DNA from: Pomphorhynchus laevis
Lineage: Eukaryota > Acanthocephala > Palaeacanthocephala > Echinorhynchida > Pomphorhynchidae
Direction: 5' to 3'
Length of the DNA stretch: 64,000 nt
Assembly: GCA_012934845.2 (NCBI GenBank)
Contig: WNNJ02002271.1
Span: 1-64,000 of the forward strand
Position 1 is the first letter of the stretch. Every line of letters starts with the position of its first letter. This document shows positions 9,961-18,622 of this stretch, in pieces. The translations under genes were made by a program, and so were the position numbers. The notes under the pieces are model-generated. The model ran no database searches. It saw nothing but the letters and a program-made list of their open reading frames with translations, and was not told the origin of the DNA.

Positions 9961-12927
9961 TTAATGTCGTGCTTCCGTAAACGGTGTTGCCGGAAATGAA
10001 CGGCTAGATCTAGGAGCCCGAAGCGAGGCCGAGCATGAACGCATGATTGAGAAGGCAATACGTCTCTTCAAGCGAATGAGATTATCCGCGTAATACTGTG
10101 GATGTGCCTCGGATTTCTTGCGAGTGATTGACCGCAACAGTGATACTGTGCTTGCACCCATGCCCGCTGATGTGGAAAAAACAAGGGGCATAAAACTACC
10201 ATGCTCTACCAGTTCGATTCGCTCCCCGTATTTTGAAATCTTGCGTTTTTCGTTGAACTCGAAGGCGGAACGTGCACTACGATTTGCGTAAGATTGAGCA
10301 AGTGTTGAAAAAATCGTGACGTCACAGAACGTCCGCTCATATCGTTCCGCATGCAATCCAGAACATACAATATCTAGTCTTGCTTGTACATCTCTTGTGG
10401 TGCAAGAAGATTGAAAGGACATAGACTCGGGGATTTGAGAAAGACGAGGTTCGATTCCCACACCGTGACATACTTCTGTTAATTCTTGGGCAATTATGTC
10501 CCTGATTGCGTTATGTCTGATTGTCGGTAAGCCTCCTCTGGCGCAAGAGAGTGCATGACCAACACCCATTAACTCTCCACAGACGCACTGTCGTTCTTCG
10601 GTCAGGGTTGACCATCCATATCGGCAGCGTAGAGCATCGATGAATTCCAAAGGACTGAGGTGAAACCTCTCTGTCTTAAGTGGCAGTGAGCTGATCCAGG
10701 AGGACGCTCCGTTAGTTGCAGCATGTGATATGGAATTGGCAATTCCGGGCTCCAGGGACTTAGTAATCGCTGTAAGCCTCTCATTAAATATTGTTTTTCT
10801 TTTATTAGATAAACCTGCTGAGATCGAATTTTGCAGTTCATAAAGTTGCTCAGCGCTGTCAGCGCAATCAAACGCTCTACACATTTCTAAAGATCCCTGG
10901 AACTCAACTTGATTGTTAAAGCAGGGATCAAAGATACCAAGGCCTCCTAGCTTTAGCGGCGAAGAAATAATTGTGATCCATTTCGCGTCGAGCGGAAATT
11001 TAGTAAGGACAGGTACGAGTGACTGAAAGATCGCATTGTGCAGATCCAACAAGCTTTCTGGTCTGCACTCAATCAGCCGGAGGTAATGTGTCCATCTGAA
11101 CTGCACTGAATGAACCAAACCAGTGAATGCAACGTGTGGATCAATTAGGGCTACCTCCTTTAGTCGATCGACGACAGAAATCCATGCGTTACATCTTTCG
11201 GTGGTGTGCTCAGAAACGAATATTTCAGTGCCAATGGGCACTCCAAGTGTTATCAACCCGGTAGTGTAATTCGATACTCCAGCCAGGGATGAGGGTATAT
11301 CGATCCGTTTGTGAGATAGCATCTTTGTTTTGGAGGCATTCACATGGTATCCATAAAGGGGACCCTTGTTTGTGAGAATATCCCAGACCTTTTGGATGTC
11401 TTCACTGCTGCCGACAAAGTTTGAGTCATCGGCGTACCACCTTTGAACAATTCGAGGAACATTTCGCTGGATGTAATCGATGAGTGGTAGAGTGGACATA
11501 GCATACGCAGGCATTGCCAAGGGATCTCCCTGAGTAAATCCCTCCATCGAGACTATTGTATCTCCACCTAAATAGAGCATTGCTGGTGATTTATAAACAT
11601 TCTGCAGGGCTACCGTAAGCGCTGGACTAGTATAATTGATGTTATGGAGTGCGGTAGCTCGATTGATGGTGTTAAATGCGTTAGAAGCGTCGACAGCAAG
11701 CAGGCATTGATCACTGTTCATAAAATAGGCGTCTCGTAATGATCGCACAGCATATTCAATTCCAGATTTCTGAGATGCAGCTAATTGGCGAACACCTGCA
11801 GCCTCCATCAGATCCATTTTGATTATACTCAATAACGTGCGACAGATGATTCGTCTCGAGACTTCACAAATTCCTATCGGTCTAATTCCACCTGCTTTTT
11901 TCCGAATTGCGACGAGTCTACACCCAGTAAACGCGTCTAGTGAGCCCATAGGTAAATTTTTACTCGCAATACTGATGGCTAGGTCAGCGAGGGAACGTGC
12001 CAAATTGCGAGAGTCTGCTCCAAAACATGTAAGGAATCTTCGCCAGGATTGTGCATCGACCCCCGAAGGTCCTGCACTTCCATGAGTTCGTCGACAGGCA
12101 TTGATAATGTGATCTTCGCTGATCTCTAAAAAGCGAACCGGGTGGTGATTACGTGTTGTGATTGGAACTGTTACTAGAGCTTCTTCATTAATTGGATCGG
12201 CCTTTGGGTGTAATTCCTGTAATAATTGCTTTACCGATTTACCATCTACGATGTCGCTATGAGACAGCAGACCGGCCATCAGTTCCCCTGACAATGTAGC
12301 AGATCCTGCCGCGAGTTTACCTGCAGTCATCAAATTTATGTAGCTTCTTTTCCAATCTACAGCATTCAGTGGTGGACTATTTGAGATTACGTTTTGTTGC
12401 AAATACATTGCCTCTTCAAATAATTCATCCACTTTGGATTCCAACCAAAGTTTCAGTCGACGTTCAATCGTTTTCCGAATCGCTGAGATCTTTCTTGTTC
12501 GTATTTTTTGAAGGATTAGTTGTGAGAATACAGTAGCGTCTTTTAGGGCATCCAAATGCTCCGAATTTGCTGCTTTCGAGTAAAAACCTGCCAAGATCCT
12601 TACGAACTGATTACTAGCGTTACACAGGGGCAGACAGAAGTGGTTGGGTCTCCATTGACAAACCACTTCATATATTGTCGAGCGAGTCGGTAAGGTGTTC
12701 GATTTTTTTTGCGTGCTAAGAAACTTGTCCTCATGTTTTTCGGCATTAACTTCGGTGTTCGGTACTTGAGACTGGCTACGTGATACTTGGGAACGATTAC
12801 CACAGTCGTTGGCTCTGCAGTTGGTGCATGTAGTACGATTCTTCGCACATCGACAGCCCTTGCATTTTGCGGCAGGTCCATTGCACGTGCAACAAAGAAT
12901 TTGCGTCGAAGGTTTCCCTCGAGGCAT
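9961..12927 (-). CDS. LINE C protein: CXC-like domain, RT, CCHC, restriction-like endonuclease
   Basis: A 988-residue intact protein starting MPRGKPS. The cysteine-rich block (CCTC, CKGCRC, CTNC, C-G-N) occupies about residues 12-45. The reverse transcriptase shows IRPIGICEV, V-D-A-S-N-A-F-N, F-T-Q-G-D-P and a YADD box near residue 498. The C terminus has C-V-C-G...H-A-L-S-C, RHNAIRD and R-L-D-I-V...F-C-D-V motifs of the restriction-like endonuclease. It is closest to A among the neighbours by eye. As in the others, one protein carries all functions and there is no separate ORF1. Confidence 0.9.
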   Translation of the reverse strand: MPRGKPSTQILCCTCNGPAAKCKGCRCAKNRTTCTNCRANDCGNRSQVSRSQSQVPNTEVNAEKHEDKFLSTQKKSNTLPTRSTIYEVVCQWRPNHFCLPLCNASNQFVRILAGFYSKAANSEHLDALKDATVFSQLILQKIRTRKISAIRKTIERRLKLWLESKVDELFEEAMYLQQNVISNSPPLNAVDWKRSYINLMTAGKLAAGSATLSGELMAGLLSHSDIVDGKSVKQLLQELHPKADPINEEALVTVPITTRNHHPVRFLEISEDHIINACRRTHGSAGPSGVDAQSWRRFLTCFGADSRNLARSLADLAISIASKNLPMGSLDAFTGCRLVAIRKKAGGIRPIGICEVSRRIICRTLLSIIKMDLMEAAGVRQLAASQKSGIEYAVRSLRDAYFMNSDQCLLAVDASNAFNTINRATALHNINYTSPALTVALQNVYKSPAMLYLGGDTIVSMEGFTQGDPLAMPAYAMSTLPLIDYIQRNVPRIVQRWYADDSNFVGSSEDIQKVWDILTNKGPLYGYHVNASKTKMLSHKRIDIPSSLAGVSNYTTGLITLGVPIGTEIFVSEHTTERCNAWISVVDRLKEVALIDPHVAFTGLVHSVQFRWTHYLRLIECRPESLLDLHNAIFQSLVPVLTKFPLDAKWITIISSPLKLGGLGIFDPCFNNQVEFQGSLEMCRAFDCADSAEQLYELQNSISAGLSNKRKTIFNERLTAITKSLEPGIANSISHAATNGASSWISSLPLKTERFHLSPLEFIDALRCRYGWSTLTEERQCVCGELMGVGHALSCARGGLPTIRHNAIRDIIAQELTEVCHGVGIEPRLSQIPESMSFQSSCTTRDVQARLDIVCSGLHAERYERTFCDVTIFSTLAQSYANRSARSAFEFNEKRKISKYGERIELVEHGSFMPLVFSTSAGMGASTVSLLRSITRKKSEAHPQYYADNLIRLKRRIAFSIMRSCSASLRAPRSSRSFPATPFTEARH

Positions 12928-12966
12928 TGTAATTGTAATTAGTGTATGCAGTTAAATAATAATAAT

Positions 12967-13024
12967 AATAATGATTGTCTGAAACGCAGTCGATTGATAA
13001 TGATTGTCTGAAACGCAGTCGATT
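12967..13024. repeat. 29-bp tandem duplication in LINE C leader
   Basis: Two adjacent copies of a 29-bp unit beginning AATGATTGTCTGAAACGCAG. It sits just upstream of the (AAT)n stretch before the LINE C start codon, in the same relative place as the minisatellites of A, B and D. Confidence 0.9.
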
Positions 13025-13040
13025 GTTGTAAGTACTTTAA

Positions 13041-13078
13041 TAACCAATTCTTTTTTTAACCAAAAAAAGAATTGGTTA
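13041..13078. repeat. Perfect hairpin at the LINE C 5' junction
   Basis: 17-bp arms (13041-13057 and 13062-13078) separated by the 4-base loop AACC. One arm is the conserved leader word AATTGGTTA shared with LINE B; the other is its inverted copy. This is a fold-back scar. Confidence 0.95.
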
Positions 13079-13089
13079 AAAAAACCAAT

Positions 13090-13113
13090 TCAGCTAAAAC
13101 CAGTTTTAGCTGA
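13090..13113. repeat. Inverted copy of the target word
   Basis: 11-bp arms TCAGCTAAAAC / GTTTTAGCTGA with a 2-base spacer. The right arm is the start of the target word at 13104-13116 and the left arm is its inverted duplicate, so the target itself has also been copied back on itself. Confidence 0.93.
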
Positions 13114-13116
13114 TAA
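13104..13116. other. LINE array target word TTTTAGCTGATAA (site 4)
   Basis: It is followed by (TAA)n to 13131 and then the T run of LINE E. Here the target word is seen fused to a (TTA)n microsatellite, which may be the original target context. Confidence 0.85.
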
Positions 13117-13131
13117 TAATAATAATAATAA

Positions 13132-14961
13132 TTTTTTTTTTTTTTTTTGAGAGAATAATTTTTTTATAAGAACTCCAAAATGTACAAACAAACACAAAAA
13201 ACGTGATGCGTCAAATAATTTAAAAGAATATTGTACGTTTTTTCATTTAGCGCGCAGGGCGATTGCGAGCAGAACGGGCACCCCGAACGCATAAAGAAAT
13301 TGAGCGAGCCAGTTGTATGCCAATCGTTGACCGAAGACGTGTCAATTCCTCTGCATATGTGTGTCTTTTTCTAATTGCCAATTTACGAGCAATGCGCTGA
13401 ATTATCGTGACCGACGATTTACTTTCACCACCAAAACAAGAAAACACCAATGGCGCAAAGTTTGCCCTCTCTATTAGTATGACTCTCTCTTGATACTTTG
13501 CGATTTTTCGCTTTTCGTGGAATTCAAAGGCGGACGTTGTTGACTTCGAGAGGTTGGACGGCGCGAATGCGTTGAATACGCATGTGTCGAATAAAGTTCG
13601 CTCAGAACGACCTCCGTAAAATCCATAGCAAGCAATGTCTAAACGTGCTTCATGATCTCTAGAAGTGCTTGTGCGCTCGAACACGATACTATGATGTACT
13701 GATTTCAAAGCTGGTTCTGTCTGGACATTATCGCAAATTTCGGTCATGGTATTGGATAATATATCACGAATCAAATCGTGTCTAATCGAAGGATGACCTC
13801 CAGTTGGACAAGTTAGTGAGTGTGCCAGCGATGTTCGTTCACCGCATGGGCAATGTAAGGGAACATCGCAAGACAGTCTATTGTACCGAGCTCCAATTGC
13901 ATCCCGAAATTCCATATTATTAAGACGAGTACAACGGTCATTTGTAGGATACGTGGATAGCCATGAGGAAGCACCCTTGACTTGTAGGTGCTCCAATATG
14001 CATATAGTAGTTTTATCTAAATCAGATAGCTTATCCATAAGTAGCGATTTGTGCATCTCGTTTTTTGATGTGCGTATCTGGGAAATATACTTATCTTGCT
14101 CCGCCTTTAACTCAACCCCATACAAGCCGCCTAAATAAGGAAGACATAGCTTCTCAGAGTTTTCGAACTCTACTTGTGCTGTGACTCGTGGGTCAACTAT
14201 GCCTAGACCACCATGTCTTAATGGGAGCGAAAATAATGGCCACATGGAATTGTCGTTCGTTTAGTTCAAATTAAAAAGTTCGTCAAAGCGACGCCGAATA
14301 GTATCATTTAATTCATCGAACCAGCCATTTAAGCAATTCGTCGTTCGTTGCATGTGTATATATTTATGCTGCAAAGCTCTGGTCATACTAGCATAGCTTA
14401 CCTGTAAATCAATAACACCGACGTCAGCTAAACGATCAACAAGTAAGCAGTATTTAGAAATTTTGGAGCTTATCGTTTTGTGAATATAATTATCATCCCC
14501 GATCGGAGCACCCAATACTATGGTTCCATCGACGGCGATTTTTATTCCTGTGTCTTTAAACAGTTTGTACATATCAGTGGCTTTATCAGGTGTAGTTAGC
14601 AGCACACACTTTTCTTTATTTATATTGAATCCAAAAGCAGGTCCGTGTTCGCATAGAAATTTGAATGAGTTGTAGATTTGATTAGTTTCACCGACTAAAT
14701 TACCATCATCCGCGTACCAGAATTGATTGATACGAGGGAATTTGTCTTCGATGACCTTCAATAGCGGTATGGTTGCTACTGCGTAAGCAGACATTGATAG
14801 TACATCGCCCTGTGTGAAGCCTTCGTAAGATGTTATAAATTCATTTCCAATCGATAATTGGGATGGACTATCATAGAGGTTGTGCAATACTGTAGACATC
14901 GATGGACATATGCGAGAAATGTTAATAAGAGCTGCTGATCTGTTAATTCTATTAACAGATC
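13132..14961 (-). pseudogene. RLE-type LINE E, 5'-truncated
   Basis: A member of the same LINE group, read on the minus strand, starting inside the reverse transcriptase (upstream of the F-T-Q-G-D box) at about 14957. 14261-14899 encodes the YADD part (Y-A-D-D-G-N word). An in-frame TAA stop at about 14261-14263 separates it from 13247-14245, which encodes the thumb, the C-P-C-G...H-S-L-T-C zinc word and the endonuclease (R-L-D-I-A...L-F-D-T). The poly(A) is the T run 13132-13148. It is closest to D in motif style (G-D-V-L-S-M). Truncation plus the stop make it inactive. Confidence 0.9.
14937..14961. repeat. Fold-back hairpin at the LINE E 5' end
   Basis: Perfect 11-bp arms GATCTGTTAAT / ATTAACAGATC with the 3-base loop TCT. 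One arm is LINE E coding sequence (I-N-R-S); the other is its inverted copy, followed by (ATT)n and the poly(A) of LINE D. Confidence 0.95.
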
Positions 14962-15116
14962 ATTATTATTATTATTAATTCTATTTTTTTTTTTAATATT
15001 ATTTTTTATTATAAATATTATTACATTAATATAGGTTCCCGCAAATGGGCCTTAATTTACAATTTTAAAGAAAAAAACCTCACCAAGCCAGTTTTAATAT
15101 TCAAAAAGTCACTAAA

Positions 15117-18071
15117 TTATTCTTCATTGATTAAACATAAATCCCTTTGAGGACGATTTATAGCTGATCGAGCTCCACGGACACATCGAGAAGTCATCTT
15201 TGCAAGGATAACGCTGATGCCACTACGTAATCTGCTTATTTCATCGTTGTATGAGCTGTTATGACTCCTTGCCATGGAGCCCGCGATTCTCTTTAACAGG
15301 ATTGCCGCTTCCGTACCCGCCCCTCCGAGCATCGAAAATACTACGGGAATAAATGACGCATGCTCTATGCTATTTACTCTCTCAAGATACTTCCTTTTCT
15401 TCCTTAGTTCATGATATTCGAAGCATGGTCCGATACTCTTACTGGAGTTAGAGGGAGCGTATGCGTTGAACACGCAGATATCAAGGAAAGTACACTCCGT
15501 TCTGTCTCCAAAGATTCCGGAACATGATATGTCAAGTCTCGCTTCACGATCAATAGTTGTACCGTAATTTTGGAAGCATATTTCATCATGCAGAGGGGAT
15601 AGTTTTGGCTCGATTGCTACGTTACGACAACATTCAGATAATCTATTCGCTAGAAAATCACGGACGGCATCGTGTCTCATTGATGGCAAGCCGCCTAAAG
15701 GGCACGAGAAAGTGTGTGATATCGAGTTTTGTTCTTTACATTGGCAGTATTTCGGTGATGAGGGATGGAGAAATCCGTATCTGGTGGCTAGTGCATCTTG
15801 AAAGACTGTATTACTTATTCTGGAAGAATAACTGTTTGTTGGGTATGTTGACAACCACGAAGATGATCCAGATACTGATGCATGCTCGATGGCATTCTTG
15901 AGAGTAGGGTCGACCTGATTTATAATGTCATTGTGATTCATCCTTTCCGCTTTTAAACGGTTAGCACGAATTTCTTTACATAATCTGTTTTGATTATTTA
16001 TTAGATCTAGCCCCGTAACGTCTCCTAAACATGGCTCGCACACCATACGTGAAGCGTTATATTCTTGGTCTACTGAACGCATAGGGTCTTTAACGCCGAT
16101 ACCACCATCTCTCAAAGTCATGTTAAACACCCTCCATAGAACTTCATTTGTTTCAATGTCAATTCCAGTTAATTCAGTTATCATCGATCTTATCGATTGT
16201 GCCAGCGCCTCAAACCACTCAATCGAGCAATGGCATGACCGTTGCATATGTATCCATTTTTGTTGAAGAGATCTTATGAGAGCAACGAAAGCAATCTGTA
16301 GCTCTGAACGACCGATTTGTGTGAGACGAGTAACTGTCTCGATCAACGAACGTACATCAGATTGAATATGCTCTTTTACAAAGTCATCCTTTCCAATGGG
16401 AGACCCCAATATAGACACGCCATCCATGTCAACAGAAATTTGAAGATCATCAAATAAAGCGTGGAGCGTTTCAGCTATACATCCATTTCCGTATAGTCGA
16501 CATTTCGCCGGATTAACGAAGAAACCATATGACGGTCCAATTTTTCGTAGCAGTTCAAACGCCATCTTCACTGTATCAGGATCACCCACCATATTGCCGT
16601 CATCAGCATACCAGCATTGGAGCACATCAGGATACTCCGCAGATATCTTTTGTATCATAGGAAGTGTAGCTGCAGCATAAGCAGACATCGATAAAACATC
16701 TCCCTGTGTAAATCCTTCTTGGGAGAGTATGATTTCATTCCCAATTGTCAATGACGTCGGATTTCTATAAAGGTTTGACAGAACATTCGATAGCGCTGGG
16801 CATATTTGTGGCATGTTGGCCAGGGCAGTTTTTCTGTTGATTCGATTAAATGCATTATCTGCATCAATAGTCAAGACCACCGAATTTGGTTTACTCGATA
16901 ACAAATCACGTAAGGCATGGACTACACATTCAGTACCTGCGCGCTGACCAGCACAAAACTGTGTTTTACCGCATATCTGTTGTAGCTGTGGCCGTGCAAC
17001 ATCAAGTATGACTTTCGATACGATACGTCTTGAGACATCACCTATTCCAATTGGACGCACACCTGGATTCTTACTTAATGCAATAAGGCGGCTTGTCGTA
17101 AAAGCTTTGATCGACTTATCAGAAACTTCCTTAGTAGCGATTCGTTGAGCAAACAATGCTAGCGCATCCGCTAATTTTTGTGACTCCGTACCGAAATTCG
17201 AAAGCATTTCGGTCCATGCTTTTGCGTCCATTCCAGAAGGTCCTGCACTACCCTTTGTTCTCTTAGCAGCCTCAATTATTTTTGATCCGTCAATACTCTC
17301 GAAAGCAACTTGGTTGAAGTCATGTATTTCGGTTATTGGTTGAGTGACTAGTGCTTCCTCATGTATGTCAGCTGGTTGTGGATGCTTATCAATAAGTATC
17401 TGTCTCACTGATTTACCACATGTTAAAGTATCTAGGCCCATTGGCACGCCTTGTCCATACTCTGTCTTGATTAATTTCATCGCTGCCGTTATCTTACCAT
17501 TGAGAACAAACTTCCGAAATAGCTTCGTTGTATCGTTGGTTATATTGTTGTGTGATTTTTTTACGTCAAGGCGCTGGAGATATCTAGCTTCGTTTAGTAG
17601 AGATGAGATGTCTCCAGAGGACCAGCTAGCAAGACGTCTTGCTAATAAAGCCTTGAGCTTTCGCGTATTCGAATATCCACTACGTTGTAGAACTAATTGA
17701 CAAAGTGATATTGCACGTATGAGTGAATCCGTGTTTGATGATGCTCCCTCATATATTCGAGTAAGTTCAGCGATGAAAATTTTCGATTCAGAACAACGTG
17801 GCAATCGAAACAGATTAGGTTTCCATAGAATTACCTCATCGTACACTTCATCCATTTGGACAGCCTTTTTGGTTGGAACGTCGGCAGACTCTGTGAAAAT
17901 AAGGACATTATCGCCCTCTAGTGTAGGTACTTCTAGTCGATTTGAGCAGTTCCTAGCAAGGCAGTCCATACACGATTTTCCAGACCTTGCGCATTTACAC
18001 CCCTTGCAGCGTGCCGCTTGGCCATTGCATGTACAGCATCTGGGCATATCAGCAGGCTTTCCCCGAGGCAT
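15117..18071 (-). CDS. LINE D protein: CXC-like domain, RT, CCHC, restriction-like endonuclease
   Basis: A 984-residue intact protein starting MPRGKPAD. The cysteine block (CCTC, CKGCKC, CMDC, C-S-N) is at residues 12-45. The reverse transcriptase has VRPIGIGDV, I-D-A-D-N-A-F-N, F-T-Q-G-D-V-L-S and a YADD box near residue 488. Zinc and endonuclease motifs follow: C-Q-C...H-T-F-S-C, R-H-D-A-V-R-D, A-R-L-D-I-S...F-L-D-I. GDVLS in place of GDPLA sets D and E apart from A, B and C. Single-protein LINE; potentially active. Confidence 0.9.
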   Translation of the reverse strand: MPRGKPADMPRCCTCNGQAARCKGCKCARSGKSCMDCLARNCSNRLEVPTLEGDNVLIFTESADVPTKKAVQMDEVYDEVILWKPNLFRLPRCSESKIFIAELTRIYEGASSNTDSLIRAISLCQLVLQRSGYSNTRKLKALLARRLASWSSGDISSLLNEARYLQRLDVKKSHNNITNDTTKLFRKFVLNGKITAAMKLIKTEYGQGVPMGLDTLTCGKSVRQILIDKHPQPADIHEEALVTQPITEIHDFNQVAFESIDGSKIIEAAKRTKGSAGPSGMDAKAWTEMLSNFGTESQKLADALALFAQRIATKEVSDKSIKAFTTSRLIALSKNPGVRPIGIGDVSRRIVSKVILDVARPQLQQICGKTQFCAGQRAGTECVVHALRDLLSSKPNSVVLTIDADNAFNRINRKTALANMPQICPALSNVLSNLYRNPTSLTIGNEIILSQEGFTQGDVLSMSAYAAATLPMIQKISAEYPDVLQCWYADDGNMVGDPDTVKMAFELLRKIGPSYGFFVNPAKCRLYGNGCIAETLHALFDDLQISVDMDGVSILGSPIGKDDFVKEHIQSDVRSLIETVTRLTQIGRSELQIAFVALIRSLQQKWIHMQRSCHCSIEWFEALAQSIRSMITELTGIDIETNEVLWRVFNMTLRDGGIGVKDPMRSVDQEYNASRMVCEPCLGDVTGLDLINNQNRLCKEIRANRLKAERMNHNDIINQVDPTLKNAIEHASVSGSSSWLSTYPTNSYSSRISNTVFQDALATRYGFLHPSSPKYCQCKEQNSISHTFSCPLGGLPSMRHDAVRDFLANRLSECCRNVAIEPKLSPLHDEICFQNYGTTIDREARLDISCSGIFGDRTECTFLDICVFNAYAPSNSSKSIGPCFEYHELRKKRKYLERVNSIEHASFIPVVFSMLGGAGTEAAILLKRIAGSMARSHNSSYNDEISRLRSGISVILAKMTSRCVRGARSAINRPQRDLCLINEE

Positions 18072-18180
18072 GTGTTATGTTTTTCTGTAAACTGATATTT
18101 CTCGTTGGGTTTATCGTTGGGTTATGTTGTAAGTAGTTGTTAGTTAGCAGCAATGTCCAATTAATAATAATAATTTTCTT

Positions 18181-18213
18181 GTCGTGAGGTTGTCGTGAGG
18201 TTGTCGTAAGATT
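18181..18213. repeat. 11-bp repeats in LINE D leader
   Basis: Three units of GTCGTGAGGTT (the third reads GTCGTAAGATT), flanked by (AAT)n runs. They occupy the same leader position as the minisatellites in A, B and C. Confidence 0.85.
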
Positions 18214-18622
18214 ATTATAATAATAATTGTCGTGCGCCGAATGTAAGTATTTAACAATCAAGACAATTTTATTGTGTATATTAATCTCTCAATGTAATTT
18301 GTGTATTTACTTTAGATTGTAAGTAGTTTATTAATCAGCCAAGAAAGTTCAAATGTATGTTATTTTATTGTAATTTGCTAGAACAGTTATAAATTTTCTT
18401 CTATAATAATAATGGAGAGAAAATTTATTGCCATCGCGCCTCTCGGCTTCGACAAAATATAAAAGAAAGAAAATATAGTTACAATAAATCAAAAACATTC
18501 AATTTAAACGGATGCTGATGTTAGACGTTGTACCATTACATTGCATCTTCTCTTCGTCATATACTATGCCCCTAATGCTTCTGCACTTTTCCTCTTAAAA
18601 GGCCTCAGATAGATCGTGCACT

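Larger units (their letters stand above)
9901..13103 (-). mobile_element. RLE-type LINE C, full length
   Basis: A complete element on the minus strand: 22-base poly(A) (T run 9901-9922), a short 3' UTR, one open frame (9961-12927), a leader with a 29-bp duplication, and a 5' junction made of nested palindromes (13041-13113). TTTTAGCTGATAA lies at both ends (9888-9900 and 13104-13116). The leader shares the words AATTGGTTATTAAAG and TACTTACAA with LINE B. Confidence 0.92.
14984..18408 (-). mobile_element. RLE-type LINE D, full length
   Basis: A complete element on the minus strand: poly(A) (T run 14984-14994) next to (TTA)n, an AT-rich 3' UTR, open frame 15117-18071 and a ~330-base leader. 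The leader shares blocks with A (AATTGTCTTGATTGTTAAATAC) and with B (AACTTTCTTGGCTG, ACTACTTACAA) and carries its own 11-bp repeats. Its 5' border meets the (ATT)n tail of the LINE at 18409. Confidence 0.88.

Noticed and set aside
2445-18408. R2-type insertion into 28S rRNA genes
   Set aside because: No ribosomal RNA sequence is seen at any junction; the flanks are (TTA)n and TTTTAGCTGATAA.
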